A DNA stretch of 64,000 nt from Vicinamibacterales bacterium. Its GTDB lineage: Bacteria > Acidobacteriota > Vicinamibacteria > Vicinamibacterales > UBA8438. The stretch is from NCBI GenBank assembly GCA_029940535.1, contig JAPYUM010000004.1, positions 24,296-88,295 of the forward strand. The letters run 5' to 3'. A program made the translations under genes and the position numbers. Of the stretch, positions 41,439 through 50,549 are shown one piece after another. Positions within the stretch are counted from its first letter, which is position 1; every line of letters begins with the position of its first letter. The notes beneath the pieces were generated by a model, which had not been told where the DNA came from, did no database searches, and was given only the letters and a program-made list of their open reading frames with translations.

Positions 41439-43166
41439 TCATCCGTCGACCCGATGGCGTCGGAGCGATGCGCGAAAGGCATCGAGCGGCAGCGTATTGA
41501 GGACATCGCCAGGCTCAGCCCAGGCCCGGCGGGCGGTCGTCACCCCCCAGCGCAACAGATTGAACGCCGTGGGGGCATGCGCGTCGGTGGAGATGACGAG
41601 TTTGACCCCACGCTCGCGCGCCAGTCGAGCGTGGCTATCCGACAGGTCGAGACGATGGATCTGCGAGTTGATCTCCATGGCCACGCCGGTCCGCGCCGCC
41701 GCGTCGAACACCGGTTCGAGCTTCAGCTTGTAGGGAGCGCGTCGCAACAGGAGGCGGCCGGTGGGATGGCCAATGATGTCGACCATTGGCGACTCGATGG
41801 CTCGCAGGAGCCGGTCGGTCATCTGGTGCTCGTCCTGTCCAAACGCGGAATGGACGGACGCCACGACGAGATCGAGCTCGGCCAGGCAGTCATCGGCGAG
41901 ATCCAGGGTGCCGTCGGCCCGGATGTCACATTCGATACCGGCCAGGAGCGTGATGCCCTCGAGTGTCGAGCTCACCTCGCGAATACGTCTGGCGTGGTCG
42001 AGCGCGCGCCGCTCGTCGAGGCCGTTCGCCATCGCCAGTGCCTGACTATGGTCGGTCACCGCCAGATACTCCAAACCGGCCTCTCGGGCCGCTCTAGCCA
42101 TGGTCTCGACATCCGCCTTGCCATCGGTGGCCGTCGTGTGGCTGTGCAGGTCGCCTCTCAAGTCGGAGCGCTCGATCAAGCACGGTAGGTTCCCGTTCGC
42201 CGCGGCCTCGATTTCGCCTCGATTCTCTCGTAGCTCGGGAGGCACGTAGGCAAGACCGAGCGTCGCATAGACATCGGCTTCCGACGCGCCGGCGACATAC
42301 TCGCCGTCGGCCACGCGGAAAAGACCATACTCGTTCAACTTGAGACCGCGTCGTAGCGCGAGGTCTCTGACGGCAATGTTGTGGGCCTTGGACCCGGTGA
42401 AGTACTGCGCGGCGGCGCCCGCGCTCTCGGAGGCCACGACGCGCAGGTCGACCTGAATGCCGCCTCGCAGCAGGACGCTGGACTTGGTCGGGCCCTGACC
42501 CAGCACCCGTTCGACGTCCGGGAACCGGACGAAGTGGGGCATCAGCGCGTCAGTCGCGCCGACGGCCAACAGGTCGATGTCGCCACAGGTCTCGCACCCG
42601 CGACGCAGACTGCCGACCGGGAAGATCGTTGCGTCAGGGGCTGCGGTGCGCAGGTGCTCGGCGAGTCGCGTGGCGATCGCGTCGGCACGCCCGACCAGGT
42701 GCCGCCCGACTCGTGCCCGGTGCTCAGCCAGCGAGCGGAGCAGGAGCGCTTCCTTCTTGGCCCCCATGCCCTTGAGCTGTCGGAGCCGACCCTCGGTGGC
42801 GGCGGACTCGAGCTCGTCCAGGGTCTCGATGCCAAGCTCGCCATACAGGGTCCTCACCGTTTTCGGACCGACGCCCTGGAGTCGGAGCATGTCCAGGATG
42901 GAGGCCGGGAACTCCTGACGCAGCTCATCGAAATAGACGAGCCCCTTGGTATCGACGAGCTCGCGAATCTTCGCGGCGAGATCCTTGCCGATACCGGGGA
43001 TGCCGCGTAGGTCCGGGTCCGTCAGATCGGCGATGCTCTCCGCCATGTGGCCGACGATATCGGCCGCGTTGCGGTACGCACGGATCTTGAACGGGTTGGC
43101 GCCCTTGATCTCCAAGAGATCGCCAATGTCACTGAAGATCCGTGCGATGCCAACATTGTCAGTCAT
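41439..43166 (-). CDS. polX: DNA polymerase/3'-5' exonuclease PolX (PHP domain)
   Basis: 575 aa; helix-hairpin-helix, FPVGSLRRGCETCGDIDLLAVG, PHP domain DLHSHTTATDGKADVETMARAAREAGLEYLAVTDHS. Confidence 0.95.
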   Translation of the reverse strand: MTDNVGIARIFSDIGDLLEIKGANPFKIRAYRNAADIVGHMAESIADLTDPDLRGIPGIGKDLAAKIRELVDTKGLVYFDELRQEFPASILDMLRLQGVGPKTVRTLYGELGIETLDELESAATEGRLRQLKGMGAKKEALLLRSLAEHRARVGRHLVGRADAIATRLAEHLRTAAPDATIFPVGSLRRGCETCGDIDLLAVGATDALMPHFVRFPDVERVLGQGPTKSSVLLRGGIQVDLRVVASESAGAAAQYFTGSKAHNIAVRDLALRRGLKLNEYGLFRVADGEYVAGASEADVYATLGLAYVPPELRENRGEIEAAANGNLPCLIERSDLRGDLHSHTTATDGKADVETMARAAREAGLEYLAVTDHSQALAMANGLDERRALDHARRIREVSSTLEGITLLAGIECDIRADGTLDLADDCLAELDLVVASVHSAFGQDEHQMTDRLLRAIESPMVDIIGHPTGRLLLRRAPYKLKLEPVFDAAARTGVAMEINSQIHRLDLSDSHARLARERGVKLVISTDAHAPTAFNLLRWGVTTARRAWAEPGDVLNTLPLDAFRASLRRHRVDG

Positions 43167-43290
43167 TACTCAGACGGGGCTGCGCCCGGGCCCCACGCGG
43201 GCCCTCGCGGGGGCCCCAAAGCCCCACTCCGGTCCCGCGGGCCGCGCATTGTCGCGCGCCCTGGTTAGGGTGCTAAAAACGCCGCAGGGT

Positions 43291-43395
43291 GGTTTCCTGG
43301 CAAGCCGTTCGTCTGGCCAGGCGCAAGGAGGGAGCATGCAGGCGGCATGTGACCGACGAAGCAACGCCGCCAGGCGGACGGATCGCCAGGAAACC
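43291..43395 (-). repeat. Copy A of a dispersed hairpin element (105 bp)
   Basis: Minus strand GGTTTCCTGGCGATCCGTCCGCCTGGCGGCGTTGCTTCGTCGGTCACATGCCGCCTGCATGCTCCCTCCTTGCGCCTGGCCAGACGAACGGCTTGCCAGGAAACC; about 80% identical by hand alignment to copy B; begins on the last base of the upstream TAG stop. Confidence 0.9.
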
Positions 43396-44456
43396 TAGGT
43401 GTCATGTGACTTTACCAGTAGACCGTCGGTGTCGATGCTGCACTCCAGCAGTTGCGCGCCCGCGTCGGCGAGCGCCTGGCAGACTTCGGCCCGGCGATCC
43501 GGGTCGACCAGAAAGAAGATGCATCCGCCGCCGCCCGCGCCGCAGACCTTTCCCGCCTCGGCGCCGGCACTACGGGCGCTCGCCATCAGGGTCTCGATGG
43601 TGGGGGTGGTGACGCCCGGCGCCAGCGCTTGGCGTGCCTGCCACTCGCGGTTTACCTGTGTTGACAGCTCTGTCCAATCGCCGCGAGTCAGCGCGTCTCG
43701 AATGTCCGTCGCGATGTCGCGAATGCGGTCGAACTCCGCGGACAGCGCGTCGTCGCCCTCGATGTGACGCCTTGTGATATCCCAGTTGTTGAGACCCGAG
43801 GACCGGGAGTCGCCGCTGTAGACCAACACGAGGCGGCGTTGTAGCTCGGCCGTGTCGACCTCGATGGGCACCCTCGTGACGCCGACCGGGCCGAGCTCGA
43901 CCGCCGAGACCCCACCGTACAGCGCAGGCCGGTAGTCCTGGACACCGGTCGGGATTCCGAGTGTCCGCGCCTCGAGGTTCATCGCGAGGGCGAGCAGTTG
44001 CTCCGACGAGTACTGGTTGCCACGCCAGCGCGCGAGTGCGGCGCAGACCGCGATGGTCAGAGCGGATGAGCCGGCGATGCCGGCCCCCATCGGCGAAGCC
44101 GCGCGGGTGGTGATCTGGACCCCGTCGACCTGAAAAAATCGTGCAATGTGGGCCAGCAGCCGGTTCTCACCGGTGGTGTCGAGTTCTTCCCACCGGCCGG
44201 CGGTCAGGGTGTGGCCGGTGTCCTCCGACCGCACGCTCACACGGCCGTCACGTCTGGCCGTCACGGTGCAGGCGGCACGCAAGCGAATGGCGACGTTGAC
44301 GGTCTGTGCGCCCGGATGAAACAGATAGAGCGGCCAGATATCGAGCGTGCCCCCACCGAAGTCGAGACGGGTCGGTGCGGAAGAGTTAACCTGCACCGGC
44401 GCATTATAATGGGCTCCGGTAGTCTGCGCTGAAACCCCAGTTCCAACCATTGTCAC
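43395..44456 (-). CDS. GHMP-family sugar kinase
   Basis: APTRLDFGGGTLDIWPLYL, ASPMGAGIAGSSALTIAVCAALARW, KVCGAGGGGCIFFLVD. A start at GTG 44396 (VQVNSSAPTRLDFGGG) is plausible. Confidence 0.85.
   Translation of the reverse strand: MTMVGTGVSAQTTGAHYNAPVQVNSSAPTRLDFGGGTLDIWPLYLFHPGAQTVNVAIRLRAACTVTARRDGRVSVRSEDTGHTLTAGRWEELDTTGENRLLAHIARFFQVDGVQITTRAASPMGAGIAGSSALTIAVCAALARWRGNQYSSEQLLALAMNLEARTLGIPTGVQDYRPALYGGVSAVELGPVGVTRVPIEVDTAELQRRLVLVYSGDSRSSGLNNWDITRRHIEGDDALSAEFDRIRDIATDIRDALTRGDWTELSTQVNREWQARQALAPGVTTPTIETLMASARSAGAEAGKVCGAGGGGCIFFLVDPDRRAEVCQALADAGAQLLECSIDTDGLLVKSHDT
44405..44410 (+). promoter_or_regulatory. Candidate -10 box (TATAAT) in the divergent GHMP kinase/nagZ intergenic region
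   Basis: ATTATAAT reads as TATAAT on both strands; no convincing -35 seen. Confidence 0.3.
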
Positions 44457-45545
44457 GTGAAGAAACTACATCGTCACATTGGACAGCTTGTGGTGGCCGG
44501 GTTCGATGGGTACGTGGTGCCCATCGAGCTGCGCGCCCTGGCCCGCGAGTGGGACTTGGGGGGGGTGGTGCTGTTTGGGCGGAATGTCGAGGCACCGGAG
44601 CAAGTGGCCGAGCTTGCGTTCGAGGCGCAGGAGTTGGCGCACGACGTCCCGCTCTGGATCGGCGTCGACCAGGAAGGCGGCCGCGTGGCGCGTCTCCGCG
44701 CCCCGTTCACAGAGTGGCCGCCGATGGAAGGGCTCGGCCGCCAGCGTGACGACGGTCTGGCCGGGCGGTTCGCGGCCGCCCTGGCCGACGAGCTCTCCGC
44801 GGTCGGGGTCTCGCTGGACTTCGCTCCGGTCCTCGATATCAGGCACGACGGGGCGGACCCCGTCATCGGCGACCGGGCGCTGTCGTCCGACCCGGCGACG
44901 GTCGGTCGCATCGGCGCGGTCATCATCGAGACGCTGCAGCGAAACGGCATTGCCGCGTGCGCGAAGCATTTTCCCGGGCACGGGGACGCCCGCGCCGACT
45001 CTCACGCAGAACTGCCGGTCATCGAGCATCCACCGGAGCGTCTGCGCGAGCAGGACATGGCCCCGTTCCGGGCGGCGGTTGGCGCCAACGTGGCGGGGGT
45101 CATGACCGCCCACATTCTGTATCCGGCGTTGGATGTGGAGCAGCCCGCCACATTATCCCGAACCATCGTGCGCGACCTGCTTCGGGACGAGATCGGACAC
45201 CGGGGGTTGGTCGTGACCGACGACCTGGAGATGGGCGCGATCACCCAGACGCACACGGTTGAGCAGGCGGCGGTGGCCGCCCTCGACGTCGGCTGCGATA
45301 CCGCGCTGCTGTGCGGCACCTCGGTGGAGCGCCACGTGTCCGTATTGGAGGCGATCATCCGTGCCGTCGAGGCAAAGACGCTCGCGGTCCGGACCGTGGA
45401 AGACGCGTTGGCCCGGCAACGGCGGGTGAAGGGGCGCTTTCTGGCCGGGGCACGTCCGCGCCGGCCGCTCTCCGGCACGGCGCTCCAGGCGCGTCTGGGA
45501 ACCTCGGCGCACCAGGCGGTGGCCGAAGAAATTGCGAGGGCATGA
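44457..45545 (+). CDS. nagZ: Beta-N-acetylhexosaminidase (GH3)
   Basis: VPLWIGVDQEGGRVARLRAPFTEWPPM, LDFAPVLDIRHDGADPVIGDRALSSDP, AACAKHFPGHGDARADSHAELPVI, VVTDDLEMGAI. Confidence 0.94.
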   Translation: MKKLHRHIGQLVVAGFDGYVVPIELRALAREWDLGGVVLFGRNVEAPEQVAELAFEAQELAHDVPLWIGVDQEGGRVARLRAPFTEWPPMEGLGRQRDDGLAGRFAAALADELSAVGVSLDFAPVLDIRHDGADPVIGDRALSSDPATVGRIGAVIIETLQRNGIAACAKHFPGHGDARADSHAELPVIEHPPERLREQDMAPFRAAVGANVAGVMTAHILYPALDVEQPATLSRTIVRDLLRDEIGHRGLVVTDDLEMGAITQTHTVEQAAVAALDVGCDTALLCGTSVERHVSVLEAIIRAVEAKTLAVRTVEDALARQRRVKGRFLAGARPRRPLSGTALQARLGTSAHQAVAEEIARA

Positions 45546-45594
45546 TGAGACCGTGGGCCCACGCGAAGGCGATATGGCTCGGGCCGCCTGATTC

Positions 45595-46530
45595 ATGGCC
45601 AGGTCGATGATGCGGAAGCCACGGGCGCTCAGACCGGGAGATCGAATTGCGCTGGTGGCTCCGGCGAGTCCGTTCGACCGCGACCGTTTCGACGCCGGGG
45701 TGACGGAGATTGAGCGACTCGGCCTGACCCCGGTCGTCACCGAGGGAGTCTTCGCCCGGCGCGGGTATGTCGCGGGCGATGCCCAAAGTCGGGCGGCTTC
45801 GCTCGCCGCGGCGTGGTGTGACCGCTCGATCGCGGCGGTCATGGCCGCGCGCGGAGGGTATGGGAGCGCTCAGCTACTGCCGTTTCTCGATCTCGCGGTT
45901 TTTCGCGCGTCGAACAAGCCGTTCATCGGACACAGCGACCTGACCGCGCTCCTGACGTGTCTGACCTGCTACTGCGCGACAACCTGTTTTCACGGGCCGA
46001 TGGTGTTGAATCTGGCCGGCGGGGAGGCGCGCTACGACCGTGATTCCTTCGTGCGGTCGCTCATGACGACAGAGCCGGTGGGGGAGCTTGCGCCGGAGGG
46101 GCTCGTGCCGTTCAGGTCGGGTGTGGCGGCTGGAATCCTGATGGGCGGTACGCTGACCCAGCTGGTGGCGTCACTCGGCACCCCGTTCGCCTTCGCACCC
46201 CCGCCTGGATACATCCTGTTGCTCGACGAAATCGGCGAGCGGCCCTATCGCCTGGATCGGATGTTGACGCAACTCTCGTCCAGCGGGCTTCTGGCCCGAG
46301 CGTCGGGCGTCGTGTGTGGCGAGTTCCCGGACTGCGACGAGCCGGGCGGGCGCCCAACCGCTCGTGAGGTCATGGCGGAACTGTTCGACACGGTCCCGGG
46401 TCCGGTGGTCTTCGGGTTCCCGACGGGGCACACCAGGGGGCCGGCCTTCACGGTGCCACTCGGGGTCCAGGTGACGCTCGAGGCTGGTCATCGGTCCCGG
46501 CTCGTGGTGACGGAGTCGGCTGTCGTATGA
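45595..46530 (+). CDS. LD-carboxypeptidase (S66, muramoyltetrapeptide carboxypeptidase)
   Basis: ALRPGDRIALVAPASPFDRDRF, MAARGGYGSAQLLPFLDL, FIGHSDLTALL, GGTLTQLVASLGTPF, DEIGERPYRLDRMLTQL. Confidence 0.9.
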   Translation: MARSMMRKPRALRPGDRIALVAPASPFDRDRFDAGVTEIERLGLTPVVTEGVFARRGYVAGDAQSRAASLAAAWCDRSIAAVMAARGGYGSAQLLPFLDLAVFRASNKPFIGHSDLTALLTCLTCYCATTCFHGPMVLNLAGGEARYDRDSFVRSLMTTEPVGELAPEGLVPFRSGVAAGILMGGTLTQLVASLGTPFAFAPPPGYILLLDEIGERPYRLDRMLTQLSSSGLLARASGVVCGEFPDCDEPGGRPTAREVMAELFDTVPGPVVFGFPTGHTRGPAFTVPLGVQVTLEAGHRSRLVVTESAVV

Positions 46531-47951
46531 AGGTCTATCTCATCGGCGTCTGCGGCACCGCGATGGCCACGCTGGCCGCAATGCTGAGCGACCGGGGCCA
46601 TGCGGTGCACGGATCTGACGCGCATGTCTATCCGCCGATGAGCGACTTCCTGGCCGCTCGGGGGATCACGTGTCTCGACGGATTCGACGAGGCGCACATC
46701 ACCTCGGACATCGAGCTCGTGGTCATCGGGAATGCCGTGTCCCGCGGCAATCCCGAGGTCGAAGCGGTACTGGACCGCAAACTCCGGTATCGGTCGTTGC
46801 CGGAGATGGTGCGTGAGACGTTTCTCTGGGACCGAGACTCCATCGTCATCGCCGGGACCCACGGCAAGACCACGACCGCATCTTTGGTGAGTTGGGTGCT
46901 GGCCGACGGGGGACGTGATCCGAGTTTCCTCATCGGCGGGTTGGCCGCTAATTTCGACTCGAGCTACCGATTGGGCGAGGGGCGAGAATTTGTCATTGAG
47001 GGCGATGAGTATGACAGTGCGTTCTTCGACAAAACCGCGAAGTTCCTGAAGTATCTGCCGAACGTCGCGGTGGTCGGCAATCTCGAGTTCGACCACGCGG
47101 ATATCTATGATGACTTCGAGGCGATTCGTCTCGCCGTACGACGTCTGGTCTCGCTGTTACCGCGCGGGGGGAGTCTGGTGCTCGGTGCCGACAACGCGGC
47201 GGCGCTGGAGATCGCCGAGGGTGCGCCGTGCCCGGTCACGACCTTCGGACTGGTGAGCACCGCGGACTGGCGGGCCACCGACATCGAGACGTCGCCCGAT
47301 GGGATGACCTTCGGGGTGGAGCACCGCGGGGCCCGAGTGAGCGAGGTGCAGGTCCCGCTGGTGGGGGCGTTCAACGTCAGAAACGTGCTCGCCGCCATCG
47401 CGGTGGCGCACGGAGTAGGGCTCGACATGCCCACCATCGCTGCCACGCTCGCCCGATTCAAGGGGGTCAAGCGGCGGCTGGAAGTGCGTGGCCGGGCTCG
47501 GGGTGTCACCGTGTTCGACGACTTTGCGCATCACCCCACAGCGGTCAGGGAAACGCTGGCCGGCGTGCGCGCGGCGTTCCCGTCGCGAACGATCTGGGCG
47601 GTGTTCGAGCCACGGTCGGCCACGGCCTGTCGGCGGGTCTTTCAGGTGGAGTTCGCCGCCGCTTTCCATCAGGCCGACGAAGTGATCGTCGGTCCGGTCT
47701 ACCGGTCGTCATTGCCGGACGACGAGCGGCTGTCCGAGTCTGAGCTCGTGGACGGGATTCGACGCACCGGTCCTCGCGCCCGACATTTCGCCGATGTAGC
47801 CGACATCGTGCGAGCGGTGGCCGCGGAGGCCGGTGACGGAGACCAGGTCGTGGTGATGTCGAACGGCGGGTTCGGCGGGATTCATCAGCGACTACTGGAC
47901 GCCCTGTCCGCCCCAGAAACGCCGTCCGCCGGCGTAGCCTCCGTCAAATAA
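46527..47951 (+). CDS. mpl: UDP-N-acetylmuramate:L-alanyl-gamma-D-glutamyl-meso-diaminopimelate ligase
   Basis: MKVYLIGVCGTAMATLAAMLSDRGHAVHGSDAHVYPPMSDFLAARGI, IAGTHGKTTTASLVSWVLADGG, EGDEYDSAFFDKTAKFLKYLPN. Confidence 0.93.
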   Translation: MKVYLIGVCGTAMATLAAMLSDRGHAVHGSDAHVYPPMSDFLAARGITCLDGFDEAHITSDIELVVIGNAVSRGNPEVEAVLDRKLRYRSLPEMVRETFLWDRDSIVIAGTHGKTTTASLVSWVLADGGRDPSFLIGGLAANFDSSYRLGEGREFVIEGDEYDSAFFDKTAKFLKYLPNVAVVGNLEFDHADIYDDFEAIRLAVRRLVSLLPRGGSLVLGADNAAALEIAEGAPCPVTTFGLVSTADWRATDIETSPDGMTFGVEHRGARVSEVQVPLVGAFNVRNVLAAIAVAHGVGLDMPTIAATLARFKGVKRRLEVRGRARGVTVFDDFAHHPTAVRETLAGVRAAFPSRTIWAVFEPRSATACRRVFQVEFAAAFHQADEVIVGPVYRSSLPDDERLSESELVDGIRRTGPRARHFADVADIVRAVAAEAGDGDQVVVMSNGGFGGIHQRLLDALSAPETPSAGVASVK

Positions 47952-48616
47952 TGCCGACATGGCGCATCGCGATGACGGGGGACGCCGCCGTGACCGTCTC
48001 CTTCCCGGCGCGGATCGACCGGGACATCAGCGCTCGGGTGGTGGCATTGGCGGAGACGGTCCGGGCGGCGGGATACCCCGGGGTCCGGGATGTCGTGCCG
48101 AGCTACCATTCCGTGACCGTGTATCTGGACCCGATTCGGACAGATCTCGACTCCCTCTGGACGACGCTGGAGGAGGCCGCGGCCGCCCCGCTCGAGTCCG
48201 GGCGGCCCCAACGGGACATCGTCGTCCCCGTGGTGTACGGCGGAGACGCCGGCCGAGATCTGGCCGAGGTCGCCCGCTTTGCCGGGGTTTCTCCGGATGA
48301 GGTGATTCGACTCCACACCCAGCGGCGCTATCGAGTGTATATGGTGGGTTTTCTGGCCGGTTTCCCCTATATGGGCATTGTCGACCCGCGGATCGCGATC
48401 CCGCGTCGGGCCACCCCGCGGCCGGCGGTCGCGGCCGGGTCCGTGGGCATCGCGGGGGCGCAGACCGGGATCTACCCGGCCACGGCGCCTGGGGGCTGGC
48501 ATCTGATTGGTCGCGCGACGGTGGAGCCGTTCGACCCACGGCGTGACCCACCGTGTCCGTGGCGACCGGGTGACGTGGTCACGTTCGAGTCGGTGAGCGA
48601 GGGTGGCGGGCGGTGA
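47951..48616 (+). CDS. pxpB: 5-oxoprolinase subunit B
   Basis: VPSYHSVTVYLDP, VDFAGVSPDEVIRLHTQ-like segment, VYMVGFLAGFPYMGIVDPRIAIPRRATPR. Confidence 0.9.
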   Translation: MPTWRIAMTGDAAVTVSFPARIDRDISARVVALAETVRAAGYPGVRDVVPSYHSVTVYLDPIRTDLDSLWTTLEEAAAAPLESGRPQRDIVVPVVYGGDAGRDLAEVARFAGVSPDEVIRLHTQRRYRVYMVGFLAGFPYMGIVDPRIAIPRRATPRPAVAAGSVGIAGAQTGIYPATAPGGWHLIGRATVEPFDPRRDPPCPWRPGDVVTFESVSEGGGR

Positions 48617-49569
48617 CCATCCGACTCGTGGACCCAGGGCTGTTGACCACCGTGCAGGACCGCGGGCGGTGGGGCCGTCAATCGCTTGGGGTCCCGGTGG
48701 CGGGGCCGATGGACGAGGTGTCACATCAGCTCGCGAACGTCGTGGTGGGTAACCCGGCTGACCGCGCGACTCTCGAGGTGACACTGGTGGGCCCGGCGCT
48801 CGAATTTCTCGCTGACATGACGTTCGCGGTCACTGGCGCGCAATTCGAGATGCGTCTCGACGACACCGCCGTCCAGATGGGGGTCGCCCATCGGGCCGGT
48901 CGCGGGAGCATTCTGCGATTCGGATCCCGCGGCGCCGGCGCCCGCGCGTATATCGGGGTTGCTGGGGGTATTGACGTCCCGCTGGTGCTCGGAAGTCGAA
49001 GCACCGATCTGGCCAGTGGGTTCGGAGGGTTGGCTGGGAGACGATTGCGTGAAGGGGACCAGCTGGCGGTGGGCCCATGGGAGGGACGAGCGCCACGGCG
49101 CGTGTCACTGAGTCCGCCGTTCGTGCTGCCGGAGGGCGGGAGCCGTATCCGGGCGATCGCCACCCCCGACGACGATGACCCCGGCCCGCGGTGCGGAGAC
49201 GCGGCGCTGGCGGGCTTCACCACGACCCGCTTCACGCTGGCGGCCGAGTCGAATCGGATGGGATACCGGCTGTGTGGGCCGCCGCTCGCGCTGGCGGACG
49301 AGACCCCCGTCTTGTCGGCCGCAACGCCGTTCGGTACCGTGCAGGTGCCACCGTCCGGGCACCCCATTCTGTTGATGGCCGACCGGCAAACCACCGGCGG
49401 ATACGCGAGGATCGCGACCGTGATCAGCGCCGATCTTCCGGTGGCTGGCCAGCTCGGCCCGGGCGATTGGATTCGATTCGAGCTGTGTGATCGACGGTCG
49501 GCGGTTGCCGCGCTGATCGCCCAACAGCAGACACTGATGCGGGTCACCCGATGTCCAGCCAAGCTGTAG
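48613..49569 (+). CDS. pxpC: 5-oxoprolinase subunit C / biotin-dependent carboxyltransferase family
   Basis: MTIRLVDPGLLTTVQDRGRWGRQSLGVPVAGPMDEVSHQLANVVVGNPADRATLEVTLVGP; VAGGIDVPLVLGSRSTD. Confidence 0.9.
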   Translation: MTIRLVDPGLLTTVQDRGRWGRQSLGVPVAGPMDEVSHQLANVVVGNPADRATLEVTLVGPALEFLADMTFAVTGAQFEMRLDDTAVQMGVAHRAGRGSILRFGSRGAGARAYIGVAGGIDVPLVLGSRSTDLASGFGGLAGRRLREGDQLAVGPWEGRAPRRVSLSPPFVLPEGGSRIRAIATPDDDDPGPRCGDAALAGFTTTRFTLAAESNRMGYRLCGPPLALADETPVLSAATPFGTVQVPPSGHPILLMADRQTTGGYARIATVISADLPVAGQLGPGDWIRFELCDRRSAVAALIAQQQTLMRVTRCPAKL

Positions 49570-50549
49570 GAGGCCGCGGGCACCCGCATCCAGACCAGAC
49601 CGATCGCCGGTTGCGCGCGGTATTTGGCGACCGGGTCGGCCGCCAGGTGCCGCTGGGTGAGCTGACGACGTTTCACACCGGTGGGGCGGCCGAGTGGCTG
49701 GTCGAGACCCGTAGCCCGGATGACATTGTGACCGCGGTCTGTCTGACGCGCGACCTCTCGGTGCCACTCACCGTGCTCGGCGGCGGCTCCAACGTGCTGG
49801 TGGGTGACGGGGGCGTGCGCGGGTTGGTGCTGCGGGTCCGACACGGCGCCATGGGTCGTGTCGACGCGCATCACGTGCGGGCTGACTGCGGCGTGACGAT
49901 CAACGGCCTTGTGCGGTGGACCGTTCACCGCGGGCTCGGCGGTCTCGAGCGGTGGGCCGGGACGCCAGGTACGGTGGGTGGGGGGATCTGCGGGAACGCG
50001 CATTTCGACGACCAGTTGCTGGGTGATAAGGTGACGGCGGTTGGTCTCGTCGATCGGGCTGGACGCGTCGCGCGTGTGCCGGCCTCGGACATGGGCTTCG
50101 GCTACGACGAGAGCCGTGTGCAGCACACCGGCGAACTGGTGCTGTGGGCCGAGTTTGCGGTCGCGGCCGGTGCGGTGACGGCGTTGCGGGCGGCCGCGCG
50201 CCGTTCGCTCGCCTTCCGCAAGCGTACCCAGCCGCTCGACCGGGCATCGGCCGGCTGTGTCTTTCAGAATCCCCGGCCCGACGATGGTCCGCTCCCGGAC
50301 GGCGTGCCCCGATCGGCCGGGGCGCTGGTCGACCTGGCCGGGCTCAAGGGCCATCGGGTGGGAGCCGCCGCGGTGTCGCCGGTGCACGCCAATTTCATCG
50401 TCAACGAGGGCGGGGCCTCGGCCCGCGATGTGCGCGCGCTCATCGAGCGATGCCGCGCGACCGTGCGCGAGCGATTCGGGCTCGTCTTGCGGGACGAGCT
50501 GATGTACCTCGGTGAGTTCGAGACCGAGGGTGGAAACGAGGTGGGATGA
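49551..50549 (+). CDS. murB: UDP-N-acetylmuramate dehydrogenase
   Basis: ELTTFHTGGAAEWLVETRSPDDIV, VLGGGSNVLVGDGGVRGLVLRV, AGTPGTVGGGICGNAHFDDQL. Confidence 0.94.
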   Translation: MSSQAVGGRGHPHPDQTDRRLRAVFGDRVGRQVPLGELTTFHTGGAAEWLVETRSPDDIVTAVCLTRDLSVPLTVLGGGSNVLVGDGGVRGLVLRVRHGAMGRVDAHHVRADCGVTINGLVRWTVHRGLGGLERWAGTPGTVGGGICGNAHFDDQLLGDKVTAVGLVDRAGRVARVPASDMGFGYDESRVQHTGELVLWAEFAVAAGAVTALRAAARRSLAFRKRTQPLDRASAGCVFQNPRPDDGPLPDGVPRSAGALVDLAGLKGHRVGAAAVSPVHANFIVNEGGASARDVRALIERCRATVRERFGLVLRDELMYLGEFETEGGNEVG

